A DNA stretch of 64,000 bases from an uncultured Oligoflexales bacterium (GTDB lineage: Bacteria; Bdellovibrionota_B; Oligoflexia; Oligoflexales; JAPPIL01), in contig OY282434.1 of NCBI GenBank assembly GCA_958296095.1, positions 372,001 to 436,000 of the forward strand, written 5' to 3'. Below, piece by piece: positions 44,028 to 52,414 of the stretch. Within the stretch, counting starts at the first letter, position 1, and each line of letters starts with the position of its first letter. The position numbers and the translations under genes were made by a program. Under the pieces are notes generated by a model. That model ran no database searches. It saw only the letters and a list, made by a program, of their open reading frames with translations, and was not told the DNA's origin.

Positions 44028-44223
44028 ATGGCGGCAGTGAAGGCAAGAAAAAAAATTCACATAGAGACTTGGGACAGCCTTGAGCGAAACAAGGAGACAG
44101 CTGGCAGCCCTAGACGGAGACAATCATGGCGGCAGTGAAGGCAAGAAAAAAAATTCATATAGAAACTTGGGACAGCCTTGAGCGAAACAAGGAGACAGCT
44201 GGCAGCCCTCGACGGAGACAATC
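44028..44223 (+). repeat. 98-bp tandem repeat duplicating the miaB start
   Basis: Two 98-bp copies (44028-44125 and 44126-44223) precede miaB, and miaB itself begins with the same sequence. Each copy holds an ATG, the first 15 codons of miaB (MAAVKARKKIHIETW) and then 50 bp ending in a Shine-Dalgarno sequence (CGGAGACAATC) for the next ATG. In each copy the frame continues past W15 as DSLERNKETAGSPRRRQS and stops at a TGA inside the next copy, just after its ATG, so the mini-frames overlap like coupled genes. Only two or three bases differ between copies, so the expansion is recent or maintained. Confidence 0.95.
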
Positions 44224-45549
44224 ATGGCGGCAGTGAAGGCAAGAAAAAAAATTCACATAGAAACGTGGGGCTGCCAAATGAATGTGGCGGATAGCGAGCG
44301 TATCTTGCAGCTGATGACGGATTATACGCGGGCGCAGTCCGAGCACGATGCGCAGCTCATTGTCTTGAACACCTGCCATATCAGGGAGAAGGCCAAGCAC
44401 AAGGTAATCAGTCGTCTCGGTCGATTGCGCAAGCTCAAGCGAGTGCGACGTGACTTGAAGATCGCCGTGGTTGGATGTGTAGCACAGGCGGAGGGCAAGC
44501 GTTTGCAGCGGGAAGTGCCAGACATCGATTATGTGCTCGGCCCCGCACAAATTGAACAGCTGCCGCAGTTGGTTAAGGAACAGCAGCAGGGCACGGCATT
44601 GGGGTTTGCCACCAAAAAGATTGCTACTGACACAGAAGCAGGACCGACGTTGACGGGACAGTTTGAAATCTCGCGCTTTATCAACATCATGCAGGGTTGC
44701 AACAACTACTGCACCTTCTGTGTTGTGCCGTTTACCCGCGGGCCTGAACGGTCACAGCCACGAGAACGTATCCTCGCCCAAGCTCAGCAACTAGTGCATA
44801 GCGGTGTGAGGGAAATTACCTTGTTAGGGCAGAACGTCAACAGCTATGGACAAGACCTATACCCTAAGGGCAATCCGTTCGTCGACCTGCTGCGTGATGT
44901 GTGTGCTATCGATGGCTTGCAACGCCTGCGCTATACTACCTCCAATCCGCACGATTTTACTCCTGCCTTGAGTGCCTTGTTTGCGCAGCAGCCGAAACTC
45001 GGACGTTATGTGCATCTGCCCGTGCAAAGTGGTAGCGATCGTGTGCTGCAACTGATGAAACGCAAAGTGAATGTTGCTCGCATCCTCGCCATCGCGGCGG
45101 CATTGCGTGCCCACGCGGCGGATTTTGCTATCTCCACCGATGTTATTGTCGGTTTTCCCGGTGAAACCGACGAGGATTTTGAGCAGACGCTGGCATTGCT
45201 GGCTGAGCTGCGCTGCAGTTTTGTTTTTTCCTTCAAGTATTCACCCCGCAACAACACGCCTGCACGACGCTTTCGTGCACAGATTCCCGAAGCAGTCAAG
45301 AAGCAACGCCTTGCCCGCTTGCAGCAGTTACAGCACAACATTACCACCGCCTTGAACCTTGCTGAAATCGGTCAACAACGCCAAGTGCTGGTGCATTATC
45401 GCAGCCGCAAAGCAGGCCATATCTACTATGGCAGAACCGTGCATTTCCGTCCTGTGCGTCTCGTTTCAGAACATGACATCGTCGGACAGATGCATGCGGT
45501 GCAGATTACCGATGCCAATGCCACCGCCCTGTGTGGCAAGCTGTTGTAA
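44224..45549 (+). CDS. miaB: tRNA-2-methylthio-N6-dimethylallyladenosine synthase MiaB
   Basis: 441 residues, radical SAM methylthiotransferase that modifies A37 of tRNAs reading U-starting codons. Cluster-binding cysteines C17 (TWGCQMNVADSE), C51 (NTCHIRE) and C85 (VVGCVAQAEG) hold the auxiliary [4Fe-4S]; C159, C163 and C166 (GCNNYCTFCVVP) bind the radical SAM cluster. A C-terminal TRAM domain is present (HYRSRKAGHIYYGRTV). The start at 44224 is the last of three repeated start regions. The TAA stop (45547-45549) is the first TAA of the TTGTAACGCTCGC array core, so R11 begins within the stop codon and may have replaced the last residues. Confidence 0.95.
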   Translation: MAAVKARKKIHIETWGCQMNVADSERILQLMTDYTRAQSEHDAQLIVLNTCHIREKAKHKVISRLGRLRKLKRVRRDLKIAVVGCVAQAEGKRLQREVPDIDYVLGPAQIEQLPQLVKEQQQGTALGFATKKIATDTEAGPTLTGQFEISRFINIMQGCNNYCTFCVVPFTRGPERSQPRERILAQAQQLVHSGVREITLLGQNVNSYGQDLYPKGNPFVDLLRDVCAIDGLQRLRYTTSNPHDFTPALSALFAQQPKLGRYVHLPVQSGSDRVLQLMKRKVNVARILAIAAALRAHAADFAISTDVIVGFPGETDEDFEQTLALLAELRCSFVFSFKYSPRNNTPARRFRAQIPEAVKKQRLARLQQLQHNITTALNLAEIGQQRQVLVHYRSRKAGHIYYGRTVHFRPVRLVSEHDIVGQMHAVQITDANATALCGKLL

Positions 45550-46028
45550 CGCTCGCTTCGCTCGCTACGCTGCTTTTTGTATCGCTCGCTTCCTAGCTCG
45601 CTTCGCTGCGCTACGGCTTTCTGTATCGCTCGCTTCCTAGCTCGCTTCGCTCGCTACGCTGCTTTTTGTTCCGCTCGCTTCCTAGCTCGCTGCTTATCCT
45701 CTAGTCTCTCTGCATCCTCTCTCTGCTTGTTCTCAGACCTCTTGCTATCGCGTTCAAGCTTGCTCAGGCCCCTCTCCCGCTTGCCCCCAAGCCTTCTCGT
45801 TATTGCGTTCAATCTTGCCCACCAAGAGCTCCATGAATGGCGGGGCGAGGCCGTACGAAAACGACCGCAGGTATTGACAATACTGCAACCAGATTATTTT
45901 TTTGCATAAGGCATGTGCTTCTACATATTCGTGGGGAGTTTCTCGGTAGGGCTGCGCCGTGCCAAGACAACGGAGGTTTGTGCCAAGATAACGGAGGCAC
46001 GTGGGGGGATCTTTGCCGCTTGCTAGCT
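45550..46028 (-). repeat. mosaic repeat array R11 (reverse)
   Basis: Runs opposite to the miaB strand. The left part is tandem core units (GCTCGCTTCGCTCGCTACGC); the right part has two adjacent GCCAAGAYAACGGAG boxes at about 45960 and 45979. It ends just before the sequence GAAACCCGATATTCGCGTT (46034-46052), which recurs with one change at 31162-31180. Confidence 0.9.
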
Positions 46029-46077
46029 CCAGCGAAACCCGATATTCGCGTTGTACAGTAAGCAGCTGTAGAATTTT

Positions 46078-46106
46078 TTGAAACTCACGCTATCATCCTG
46101 TATAAT
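46078..46106 (+). promoter_or_regulatory. sigma-70-type promoter of E1 dehydrogenase gene
   Basis: TTGAAA (46078-46083), a 17-base spacer and TATAAT (46101-46106), 22 bases before the ATG at 46129; AGGAG lies seven bases before the start. This is the best consensus promoter in the window. Confidence 0.75.
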
Positions 46107-46128
46107 GGTCGAAAGATAGGAGTGCAGT

Positions 46129-48534
46129 ATGCAAGACTTAGCCCGTGTCGGCGGCCGCGCCTCGGTGGGTGATTTTCTTACTCCTGAACAGATTGTGGCT
46201 GACTATGAGCTCGCTTATACCAGCAGAGCGGCGAGTTTATTAGGGCGCAAGGAAGTGTTGGGGGGAAGGGCTAAGTTCGGTATTTTCGGTGATGGCAAAG
46301 AGACGGCACAGGTGGTGCTGGCGCGATTTTTCTCGCAGGGTGATTGGCGTTCGGGCTATTACCGCGATCAAACCCTGATGTTTGCGTTGCGGTTGAGCAG
46401 TGTGCAGCAGTTTTTCGCGCAGCTGTATGCCGACACTGATGCAGAGGCTGAGCCAGCTTCGGCTGGACGGCAGATGGTGTGCCACTTTGCAACCCGCACG
46501 CACGATGCTACGGGCAAGGCGTTGGCACAGACAGAGAGATACAACAGCGCGGCTGACCTATCACCTGTCGCAGCACAGATGGGGCGAGCGGTAGGTCTTG
46601 CCTATGCCTCGCGTCTGTATCGTGAGGTTGAGGCGTTGCGGGATCAGACAGATTTTTCTCGTAATGGCGATGAGATTGCTTTTGCGACAATCGGTGATGC
46701 GAGCACGAGCGAGGGGATTTTTTGGGAAGCCTTGAACGCCGCGGGTGTTTTGCAAATTCCACTCGTCACCCTAGTTTGGGATGACAATTACGGCATATCT
46801 GTGCCCATTGCCCAGCAGACCACCAAGCAGTCTATTAGCACTGCGTTAGCGGGTTTTAGCAGCACCGACACCCAGCTCGGTGTGGACATCTATCAGGTGG
46901 CGGGCTGGGATTACAACGCACTCTATCTCACCTTGCAGCAAGCCATACCACGGGTGCGCCAGACACACACGCCCGCGTTGCTGCATATCAGTGAATTAAC
47001 ACAGCCACAGGGGCATTCGACTAGTGGCAGTCATGAACGCTACAAGAGTGCTGAACGCCTGAGCTACGAAAAAGACAGAGATTGCTTGCGCATGATGCGG
47101 CAGTGGCTGTTGGAGCAGGGCATTGCCTCTGCGTCGGAACTTGAGCGACGCGAACAGCAGGCCGTAGAGTTTGTCGAGCAAGCACGGAATGCCGCGTGGG
47201 AGAACTACCGCCGTCCGCACGAAACTGGCAAGCAAGAGTTGTTGGCACTCTATCGCCAGTTGCCAGACGAGGTGCAGCGCGTGGCGATCCAGCAGTTGCA
47301 AGCGTTACCCAATGTGACCCAGCGTGATCTCGCCCGGTCGTTGCACAGCACATTGTTGCAGGCGAAAGACACTAGCAGTGAGGTTGTGGCACAGTTGCGG
47401 ACTCGTTATTGGCAACATGACCAGCAGCTGCGGCAGCACTACAGTGCGCATCTGCACTGTGCATATGGCTCGGCGTTGGCGGTGCCAGAGGTTAAGCCTG
47501 AGTTTGCTGGGGATAGCGAACCTGTCGATGGGCGCGTCATTATTTTGCGCTGTTTTGAAAATCTCTTGCAGCATGACCCACGTTTTTTTGCTCTCGGCGA
47601 GGACATTGGCAAGCTTGGTGGTGTCAATCTCTGTTTTCAGGGTTTGCAGGAACAGTTTGGCGCGGCGCGGGTGACGGACACGGGCATTCGGGAAGCAACG
47701 ATTCTGGGGCAAGGCATTGGTGCGGCTTTGCGTGGTTTACGTCCATTGGTTGACATTCAGTATTTGGATTATCTGCTCTACTGTTTGCAGCTCTTGTCCG
47801 ATGACCTTGCCTGTTTGCATTACCGCAGTGCGGGTGCGCAATGTGCACCTGTCATCGTTCGCACTAAGGGACATCGCTTGGAAGGCATTTGGCACACGGG
47901 TTCAATGTTAGGCATGGTCATCCACGCCGTGCGCGGCATGCATGTCTGTGTGCCGCGCAACATGACGCAGGCGGCGGGCATGTATAACACCTTAGCACGG
48001 GGGAACGATCCCGCCATCGTCGTTGAGGTGCTGAATGGCTACCGCCGTAAGGAGCGGCTGCCGTGCAATTATCGTGAATTTACCGTGCCACTCGGTGTGC
48101 CAGAAATTCTGCGGGCGGGCAAAGATTTGACCCTGTTGACCTACGGGGCCTGTGTTGAGATTGCACAGCGTGCGTGTGTAACTTTAGCCCAGCTTGGCAT
48201 TGAGGTTGAGTTGATCGACGCACAGTGCCTGCTGCCGTTCGATGTGCGAGGTGTGGTTGTCGCATCGCTGCGCAAGACCAACGCCCTGCTGGTTGTTGAT
48301 GAAGACGTACCTGGCGGTGCGGCCGCTTTCATGTTGCAGCAAGTGCTGGAAGCAGGTGGCGGTTATGATTGGCTCGATTTGCCGCCGCGCACGCTCACTG
48401 CTGCTGCACATCGCACGCCGTATGGCTCGGACGGGGACTACTACAGCAAGCCCAATGCCGAGCAGCTGTGCACTACAGCCTACGAGCTGATGCGGCAACG
48501 CGACCCACGTCGTTATCCCGAATTTCTTGGCTGA
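46129..48534 (+). CDS. fused alpha/beta E1 of branched-chain 2-oxoacid (or pyruvate-type) dehydrogenase
   Basis: 801 residues joining the E1 alpha and beta subunits in one chain. The alpha part has the thiamine diphosphate motif GDASTSEGIFWEALN (from residue 189) ending in WDDNYGIS; the beta part starts near residue 465 (VIILRCFENLLQHDPRFFALGEDIG) and holds DTGIREATILGQGIGAALRG and the C-terminal transketolase-like domain (TYGACVEIAQRA, DEDVPGGAA). E1 decarboxylates a 2-oxoacid and passes the acyl group to E2 lipoyl domains. Fused E1 enzymes of this type are usually annotated as 2-oxoisovalerate dehydrogenase. No E2 or E3 genes are adjacent. It has its own sigma-70-type promoter, and array R12 starts at its stop. 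Confidence 0.88.
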   Translation: MQDLARVGGRASVGDFLTPEQIVADYELAYTSRAASLLGRKEVLGGRAKFGIFGDGKETAQVVLARFFSQGDWRSGYYRDQTLMFALRLSSVQQFFAQLYADTDAEAEPASAGRQMVCHFATRTHDATGKALAQTERYNSAADLSPVAAQMGRAVGLAYASRLYREVEALRDQTDFSRNGDEIAFATIGDASTSEGIFWEALNAAGVLQIPLVTLVWDDNYGISVPIAQQTTKQSISTALAGFSSTDTQLGVDIYQVAGWDYNALYLTLQQAIPRVRQTHTPALLHISELTQPQGHSTSGSHERYKSAERLSYEKDRDCLRMMRQWLLEQGIASASELERREQQAVEFVEQARNAAWENYRRPHETGKQELLALYRQLPDEVQRVAIQQLQALPNVTQRDLARSLHSTLLQAKDTSSEVVAQLRTRYWQHDQQLRQHYSAHLHCAYGSALAVPEVKPEFAGDSEPVDGRVIILRCFENLLQHDPRFFALGEDIGKLGGVNLCFQGLQEQFGAARVTDTGIREATILGQGIGAALRGLRPLVDIQYLDYLLYCLQLLSDDLACLHYRSAGAQCAPVIVRTKGHRLEGIWHTGSMLGMVIHAVRGMHVCVPRNMTQAAGMYNTLARGNDPAIVVEVLNGYRRKERLPCNYREFTVPLGVPEILRAGKDLTLLTYGACVEIAQRACVTLAQLGIEVELIDAQCLLPFDVRGVVVASLRKTNALLVVDEDVPGGAAAFMLQQVLEAGGGYDWLDLPPRTLTAAAHRTPYGSDGDYYSKPNAEQLCTTAYELMRQRDPRRYPEFLG

Positions 48535-48770
48535 GCGCGGCTCTTTGCTACGCGCCACAGTGCAGGCTTTATGCAAAAGCATAATCTGAACGCAATGGCG
48601 AGAGGTCTGAGCGCAAGTCTGAACGCAATAGCCGAGAAGTCTGAGGGCAAGCCTGAACGCAAGAGCAAGAGGTCTGAGCGCAAGCAGCGAGCGGGGAGCT
48701 AGAAAGCGGCAAAAAGCAGCGTAGCGAGCGAAGCGAGCGATACAGAAAGCCGCGTGGCGAGCGATACAGC
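48535..48770 (+). repeat. mosaic repeat array R12 (forward)
   Basis: Begins at the E1 stop. Contains the linkers CTGAACGCAATGGCGAGAGG and GAGCGAAGCGAGCGATACAG. Its last module ends directly at a TTGACA (48771-48776) that may be the -35 box of the Rpn gene. Confidence 0.85.
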
Positions 48771-48840
48771 TTGACAGACAGTTTGATGGTATTATAGGGG
48801 GGGCGGGGAAATAATCACCGAGGTATGTTACATACAAGGG

Positions 48841-49761
48841 ATGGCTATTCATGATGCAATGTTCAAAGTTTTCCGCCAGACACGCTTTCTTGTCGGGTTG
48901 TTGAAGCTTATCTTTCCCAACGATGTCTTTGAGCTGATCGATCCAAGCAAAATCAAACTCAGGGAAAGCTCGTCGGCGGGGCCACGCCAGCAGGATCAGC
49001 ATGCCGATCTGGTCGTCGAGGTCGGTCTGCGTGGGTTTACCGAACCGCTGGTTATTTATCTGATTCTTGAGCACAAGAGTGTCAACAATCCCGAAGCGAT
49101 TCTGCAGGTGTTGGGCTACTATGCGGAGTTGTGCAAAGAAACGAAGGGCATCGTTGTGCCCGCTATCATCGTCTGTTGCAAAGACAAGAAGAGCAACGTC
49201 CCTAGCGATTACCTGACGATGGCGATGCGAAAATTAAAGAATATCCCGCTCCCCCTACAGAGATATCTCAAACCCCGGGCGAATTTTTTCAGCATAGTCT
49301 GCAACATTTGGGATATTAGCGATGAAAAGTTACTGTCGGGCGATGCGGCGGGCATCATCCTCTATGCGATGCGCAATTTTTGGTACGCTACTGACGATCA
49401 TGTTGCTGAAATAATTGATAAAAGCAGGGGTATTGATCGTGAGGACGCAAAGTTGCTTTTGAGTAAGCTCATGAGTTATTACAAAAATACCGATAAGGTG
49501 CTGGGGCACGAGGAGTTTGACAGGGTTGAACGTCAACGTTGGCCTCAGCTGCGAGAGGAGGATCGACTCATGCCAGAAATATTGCTAGGTTACGACCGTT
49601 ATTTTGCTGATGGCTTGACCAAGGGCAGGACTGAGGGCAAGACTGAGGAGCGTTCTGCGGTGGCAATTCGGCTACTGAAAGCTGGGGTGAATGAGGGCAT
49701 CGTTCGCCAGACGACTAAAATCAGCAAAAAAGAATTGACCCAGCTGAAAAAATCTCTGTAA
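48841..49761 (+). CDS. Rpn-family recombination-promoting nuclease / putative transposase
   Basis: 306 residues, apparently intact. The N-terminus AIHDAMFKVFRQTRFLVGLLK is the family's HD-x-x-F-K opening. The PD-(D/E)XK core is visible as D56 in QHADLVVEV and E77-x-K79 in YLILEHKS. The middle GYYAELC and the ISDEKLL segment follow, then the EDRLMP signature and a charged Gly-rich tail (GLTKGRTEGKTEE) before a C-terminal helix. Rpn proteins are DNA endonucleases that raise RecA-independent recombination in E. coli. Arrays R12 and R13 lie immediately on both sides, and three related remnants also lie beside arrays. A TTGACA with a poor -10 lies 65 bp upstream. Confidence 0.85.
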   Translation: MAIHDAMFKVFRQTRFLVGLLKLIFPNDVFELIDPSKIKLRESSSAGPRQQDQHADLVVEVGLRGFTEPLVIYLILEHKSVNNPEAILQVLGYYAELCKETKGIVVPAIIVCCKDKKSNVPSDYLTMAMRKLKNIPLPLQRYLKPRANFFSIVCNIWDISDEKLLSGDAAGIILYAMRNFWYATDDHVAEIIDKSRGIDREDAKLLLSKLMSYYKNTDKVLGHEEFDRVERQRWPQLREEDRLMPEILLGYDRYFADGLTKGRTEGKTEERSAVAIRLLKAGVNEGIVRQTTKISKKELTQLKKSL

Positions 49762-49765
49762 CCCT

Positions 49766-50160
49766 TGCCTGACATCCTCAAGGCCTGAGGACAAGCCTGA
49801 ACGCGATAACGAGAGGCAAAGACCTTCCTTAGCCCGTACCTCCGTTGTCTTGGCACATATCTCCGTTGTCTTGGCGAGGCGCAGCCCTACCGAGAAACTC
49901 GACCTGAGATAGGTGCAAGGACATGCCTTGTGCGAAAAAATAAACTGAACGCAATATGGCAATGTTTATGGTCGAGTTTTCGTACGGCCTCGCCTCGCCG
50001 TTCATGGAGCTCTCGGTGGGCAAGAGGTGGTGGCAACCGCCGAGAGACTTGGGCGCAAGCAGAGAGGGCGCGCAGAGTGGCCTGAGAACATGCAGCGAGC
50101 TAGGAAGCGAGCGTTGCAAAAAAGCCGCGTAGCGTAGCGTAGCGCGCCACGGCGCAGCTT
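49766..50160 (+). repeat. mosaic repeat array R13 (forward)
   Basis: The clearest example of the module order. Two CTCCGTTGTCTTGGC boxes (49840-49854 and 49861-49875) are followed by CTACCGAGAAACTCGACC (arm 49894-49904) and the ACATGCCTTGTGC hairpin. Next comes the opposite arm GGTCGAGTTTTC (49970-49981), then the GCCTCGCCTCGCCGTTCATGG segment and core units. Confidence 0.9.
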
Positions 50161-50396
50161 GGTGAAAATTTAGTCGTGAATGGTAACCGATGATGTGCGG
50201 CCATCCCAAACTATGTGCCAGCCTGCTAAAATATCTCGGCCCATTACTAACGCTAATATCGGGATAACGCGGCACACGCTGGTGCTTCAACCGGGGGTCA
50301 GTATTGATGTCGGCACAATCCTTAACCCCCATCATTTTGATGCTTACTGCATGACCACAGGAATACAACCCCGACCTTGAGTGTACCCTAGTAAAT
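50161..50396. other. unassigned gap with decayed sequence
   Basis: No gene I can defend. One minus-strand frame is open across the whole gap and reads through SIKMMGVKDCADINTDP and PRYFSRLAHSLGWPHIIGYH, which looks protein-like but matches no family I know. The segment GATGCTTACTGCATGA near 50337 also occurs at 19846, next to the 82-bp element, so this may be another relic of the same lost element. Confidence 0.4.
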
Positions 50397-51254
50397 TTAT
50401 GGAGATGGGTTTGTCCCGTCCAAAACGGGTTTTTCCAGCCATTTGGGACTGCTGGTAAACTGATCTCGTGGCACATTGATGACTAAGTCTATCGGTTTAC
50501 CATCACGCACTACTCGTATCTCGATCTTCGACTCGTTGCGCAGCGAATTCAACAGCTCGATCGCCTGCTCGGTGTCGGTCACCAAAATACCGTTGATCGC
50601 TTCTAGCACATCGCCATTTTGCAAGCCGAATAACTTCCTAATCCCATACGTGCGCGTCCGTGGGAGCGGGGAATAAGCGTACGCGGTGATGCTCTTCGGA
50701 AGGGCAAGCAGCAGAACTCGGCCCTTATTATGACCAATCCCTTCCTCGTAACTTTCGTGCTTGAGAGATATCCCGTAGTCAAGGTCCTTGTCTATGACCT
50801 GCAACACGACACCCTCTCGCCTCTCAAGTCCAGCAGCTCGCTCTGCCTCGCTGCGTAATGTTATTTCTATCCGGTACCCCGGTTTCGCACTCACACCCGG
50901 ATAAATACTCCAAGAGAAGTTAATCGTGCGACCGTCGTCGAGAAGGGCGGTGTAGGTGTAGTAACGGCCAAGCTCGAAGCAAGCCATGCACTTGATAGAG
51001 TTAAACCCTGACAGGAAGTACACATACATGCCCTCCTGGCCAGAGCTGTCGCGCCAACTGCCGCGGCCTTGAGTGACCGCGGCCATCTCGACCTTCTCTT
51101 CTCCGAGGGGCTGGATGATTGATGATCTGTCCCTTGGTAGGGTTGGCAACCTCAAGGGCGGCCTCATCTCCTCGAGGGGATTGGTCTGCATACACCCCCA
51201 GGCGGGCAGCGCCCACGTCCCCAACAATGCTGCGGTCAAAAGCAGCTTAAACAT
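50397..51254 (-). CDS. PDZ-domain lipoprotein (GspC-like C-terminus)
   Basis: 285 residues. The signal peptide MFKLLLTAALLGTWALPAWGC ends in a probable lipobox. The central part (residues about 60-190) has beta strands and a C-x-x-C pair (KCMACF), with no family recognised. The C-terminal 80 residues form a PDZ domain: YGIRKLFGLQNGDVLEAING, then TEQAIELLNSLRNESKIEIRVVRDGKPIDLVI. The same arrangement closes the type II secretion protein GspC, but no other secretion genes are near and the N-terminal part does not match GspC. It may be a periplasmic adaptor or protease cofactor. Monocistronic; the 110 bp up to the ABC permease gene are AT-rich. Confidence 0.7.
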   Translation of the reverse strand: MFKLLLTAALLGTWALPAWGCMQTNPLEEMRPPLRLPTLPRDRSSIIQPLGEEKVEMAAVTQGRGSWRDSSGQEGMYVYFLSGFNSIKCMACFELGRYYTYTALLDDGRTINFSWSIYPGVSAKPGYRIEITLRSEAERAAGLERREGVVLQVIDKDLDYGISLKHESYEEGIGHNKGRVLLLALPKSITAYAYSPLPRTRTYGIRKLFGLQNGDVLEAINGILVTDTEQAIELLNSLRNESKIEIRVVRDGKPIDLVINVPRDQFTSSPKWLEKPVLDGTNPSP

Positions 51255-51364
51255 GATAACCTCCTTGAATAGAATAAAAACAACGACCTCCCTTACACAA
51301 CAAAAATCTGGAGTTTGTCAAGTATAATAAATTAAAATTTTAATACAAACGGTGGCAATCCACC

Positions 51365-52414
51365 TCAATACCATTTAAACAGCAGCTTGGCACAGAGCGA
51401 TGCTATTACCGTGTAGGCACACATCAGCAGCAGTTGTGGCAGCAAGGCAGTGAGGCTCGTAGCATCGACGGCGATGCCTCGCAATCCTTCTGCCAGCGGT
51501 GTAAGCGGCAGCCACGAACAGATAGCGGCTAGCCATCGCGGTAACCAGGCGGTGTCGAACCACACCCCTGAGAACAGAGCCAGCGGTAACGTAATCAGGT
51601 TGATGAGGCTGTAGCAGGTTGAAATGTTACGCCCTCTGCTACTCAACAACGTGGCCAACGCGGTGAAGGTTGTTGTGCCTATGATAGCATAGACGATAAA
51701 ACTGAAAGGGTTGCCTTTGATGGTAAAATCAAACAGCAGCATGCCAGACAGCACGATAATGGCAATTTCCACCAGCAATACCAGCAGGCGACCGATGATA
51801 TGCGACAAGATGAAAACCAGCGGCGGCATCGGCGTAACCCGATAGCGCTTGAGCAGATTTTCACGGCGATTGGAGACGATCGTCATACCCACGCCGTAAA
51901 AACTCGAACTCATGATGCTGAAAGCCAGCAGGCCCGGGATGAAAAAATCAACGTAGCGTATGCGGGGCGGGGCCGGCTTGATAGTCGTTGGCACAGCATC
52001 TCGCCGCTGAAAAAAATGCTGTATCCTGTTGTCAACATAGAGTTTTGCTCCCATGCTTTCCTGATTTTTGGCATCGAGATAGTAGTAGACCTGCTTGCCT
52101 TCAGCCTGCACCACTGTCAGCACCTCGCCCTTGCCCGCGGCTTGCAGGAGTTCATCCAGTTCTCCCTCACGTAACTGCAGAGCAGAGTCAGCTTGTAACG
52201 CGGCAACTACCGCGGGGTTGCTGCCCTGCACGACACCGACGGCGTAACGATATGTGTCAGAGGGACTGAAGATCGTGCCGAGAATAGCAATCCACAATGG
52301 CGGCATGATGATGACGAACAGAATTGCCGACGGTTCACGCAGAAACTCTCGCCAGCGGCAGAGAATGTTTTCACGCAGGGCATGCCACCAAAGCTGGGTA
52401 CGGCTAACTTTCAT
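51365..52414 (-). CDS. ABC-2 type transporter permease
   Basis: 349 residues from the ATG at 52414, which overlaps the ATPase stop as ATGA (4 bases); a longer frame upstream is not used. One N-terminal transmembrane helix (AILFVIIMPPLWIAILGTIF) is followed by a large periplasmic loop of about 140 residues. Then come five more helices typical of ABC-2 exporters (VDFFIPGLLAFSIMSSSFYG, IIGRLLVLLVEIAIIVLSGM, ALATLLSSRGRNIST, NLITLPLALFSGVWF). The pattern matches YhhJ/YbhS- or DrrB-like permeases. Together with 52411-53373 it forms a two-gene exporter of unknown substrate (drug, lipid or polysaccharide). Confidence 0.88.
   Translation of the reverse strand: MKVSRTQLWWHALRENILCRWREFLREPSAILFVIIMPPLWIAILGTIFSPSDTYRYAVGVVQGSNPAVVAALQADSALQLREGELDELLQAAGKGEVLTVVQAEGKQVYYYLDAKNQESMGAKLYVDNRIQHFFQRRDAVPTTIKPAPPRIRYVDFFIPGLLAFSIMSSSFYGVGMTIVSNRRENLLKRYRVTPMPPLVFILSHIIGRLLVLLVEIAIIVLSGMLLFDFTIKGNPFSFIVYAIIGTTTFTALATLLSSRGRNISTCYSLINLITLPLALFSGVWFDTAWLPRWLAAICSWLPLTPLAEGLRGIAVDATSLTALLPQLLLMCAYTVIASLCAKLLFKWY

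Noticed and set aside
46129-48534. E1 alpha and beta as two genes joined by an assembly error
   Set aside because: The frame is continuous with a proper linker, and fused E1 proteins of this size are known; no sign of a lost stop and start.
48184-49074. A 296-residue minus-strand frame covering the E1 end, R12 and the Rpn start
   Set aside because: Antisense to two real genes and made partly of array sequence.
50161-50476. Minus-strand open frame that runs through the gap at 50161-50396 into the PDZ gene region
   Set aside because: It overlaps the real PDZ lipoprotein gene in another frame and has no start signal; only kept as a note because part of it recurs near 19846.
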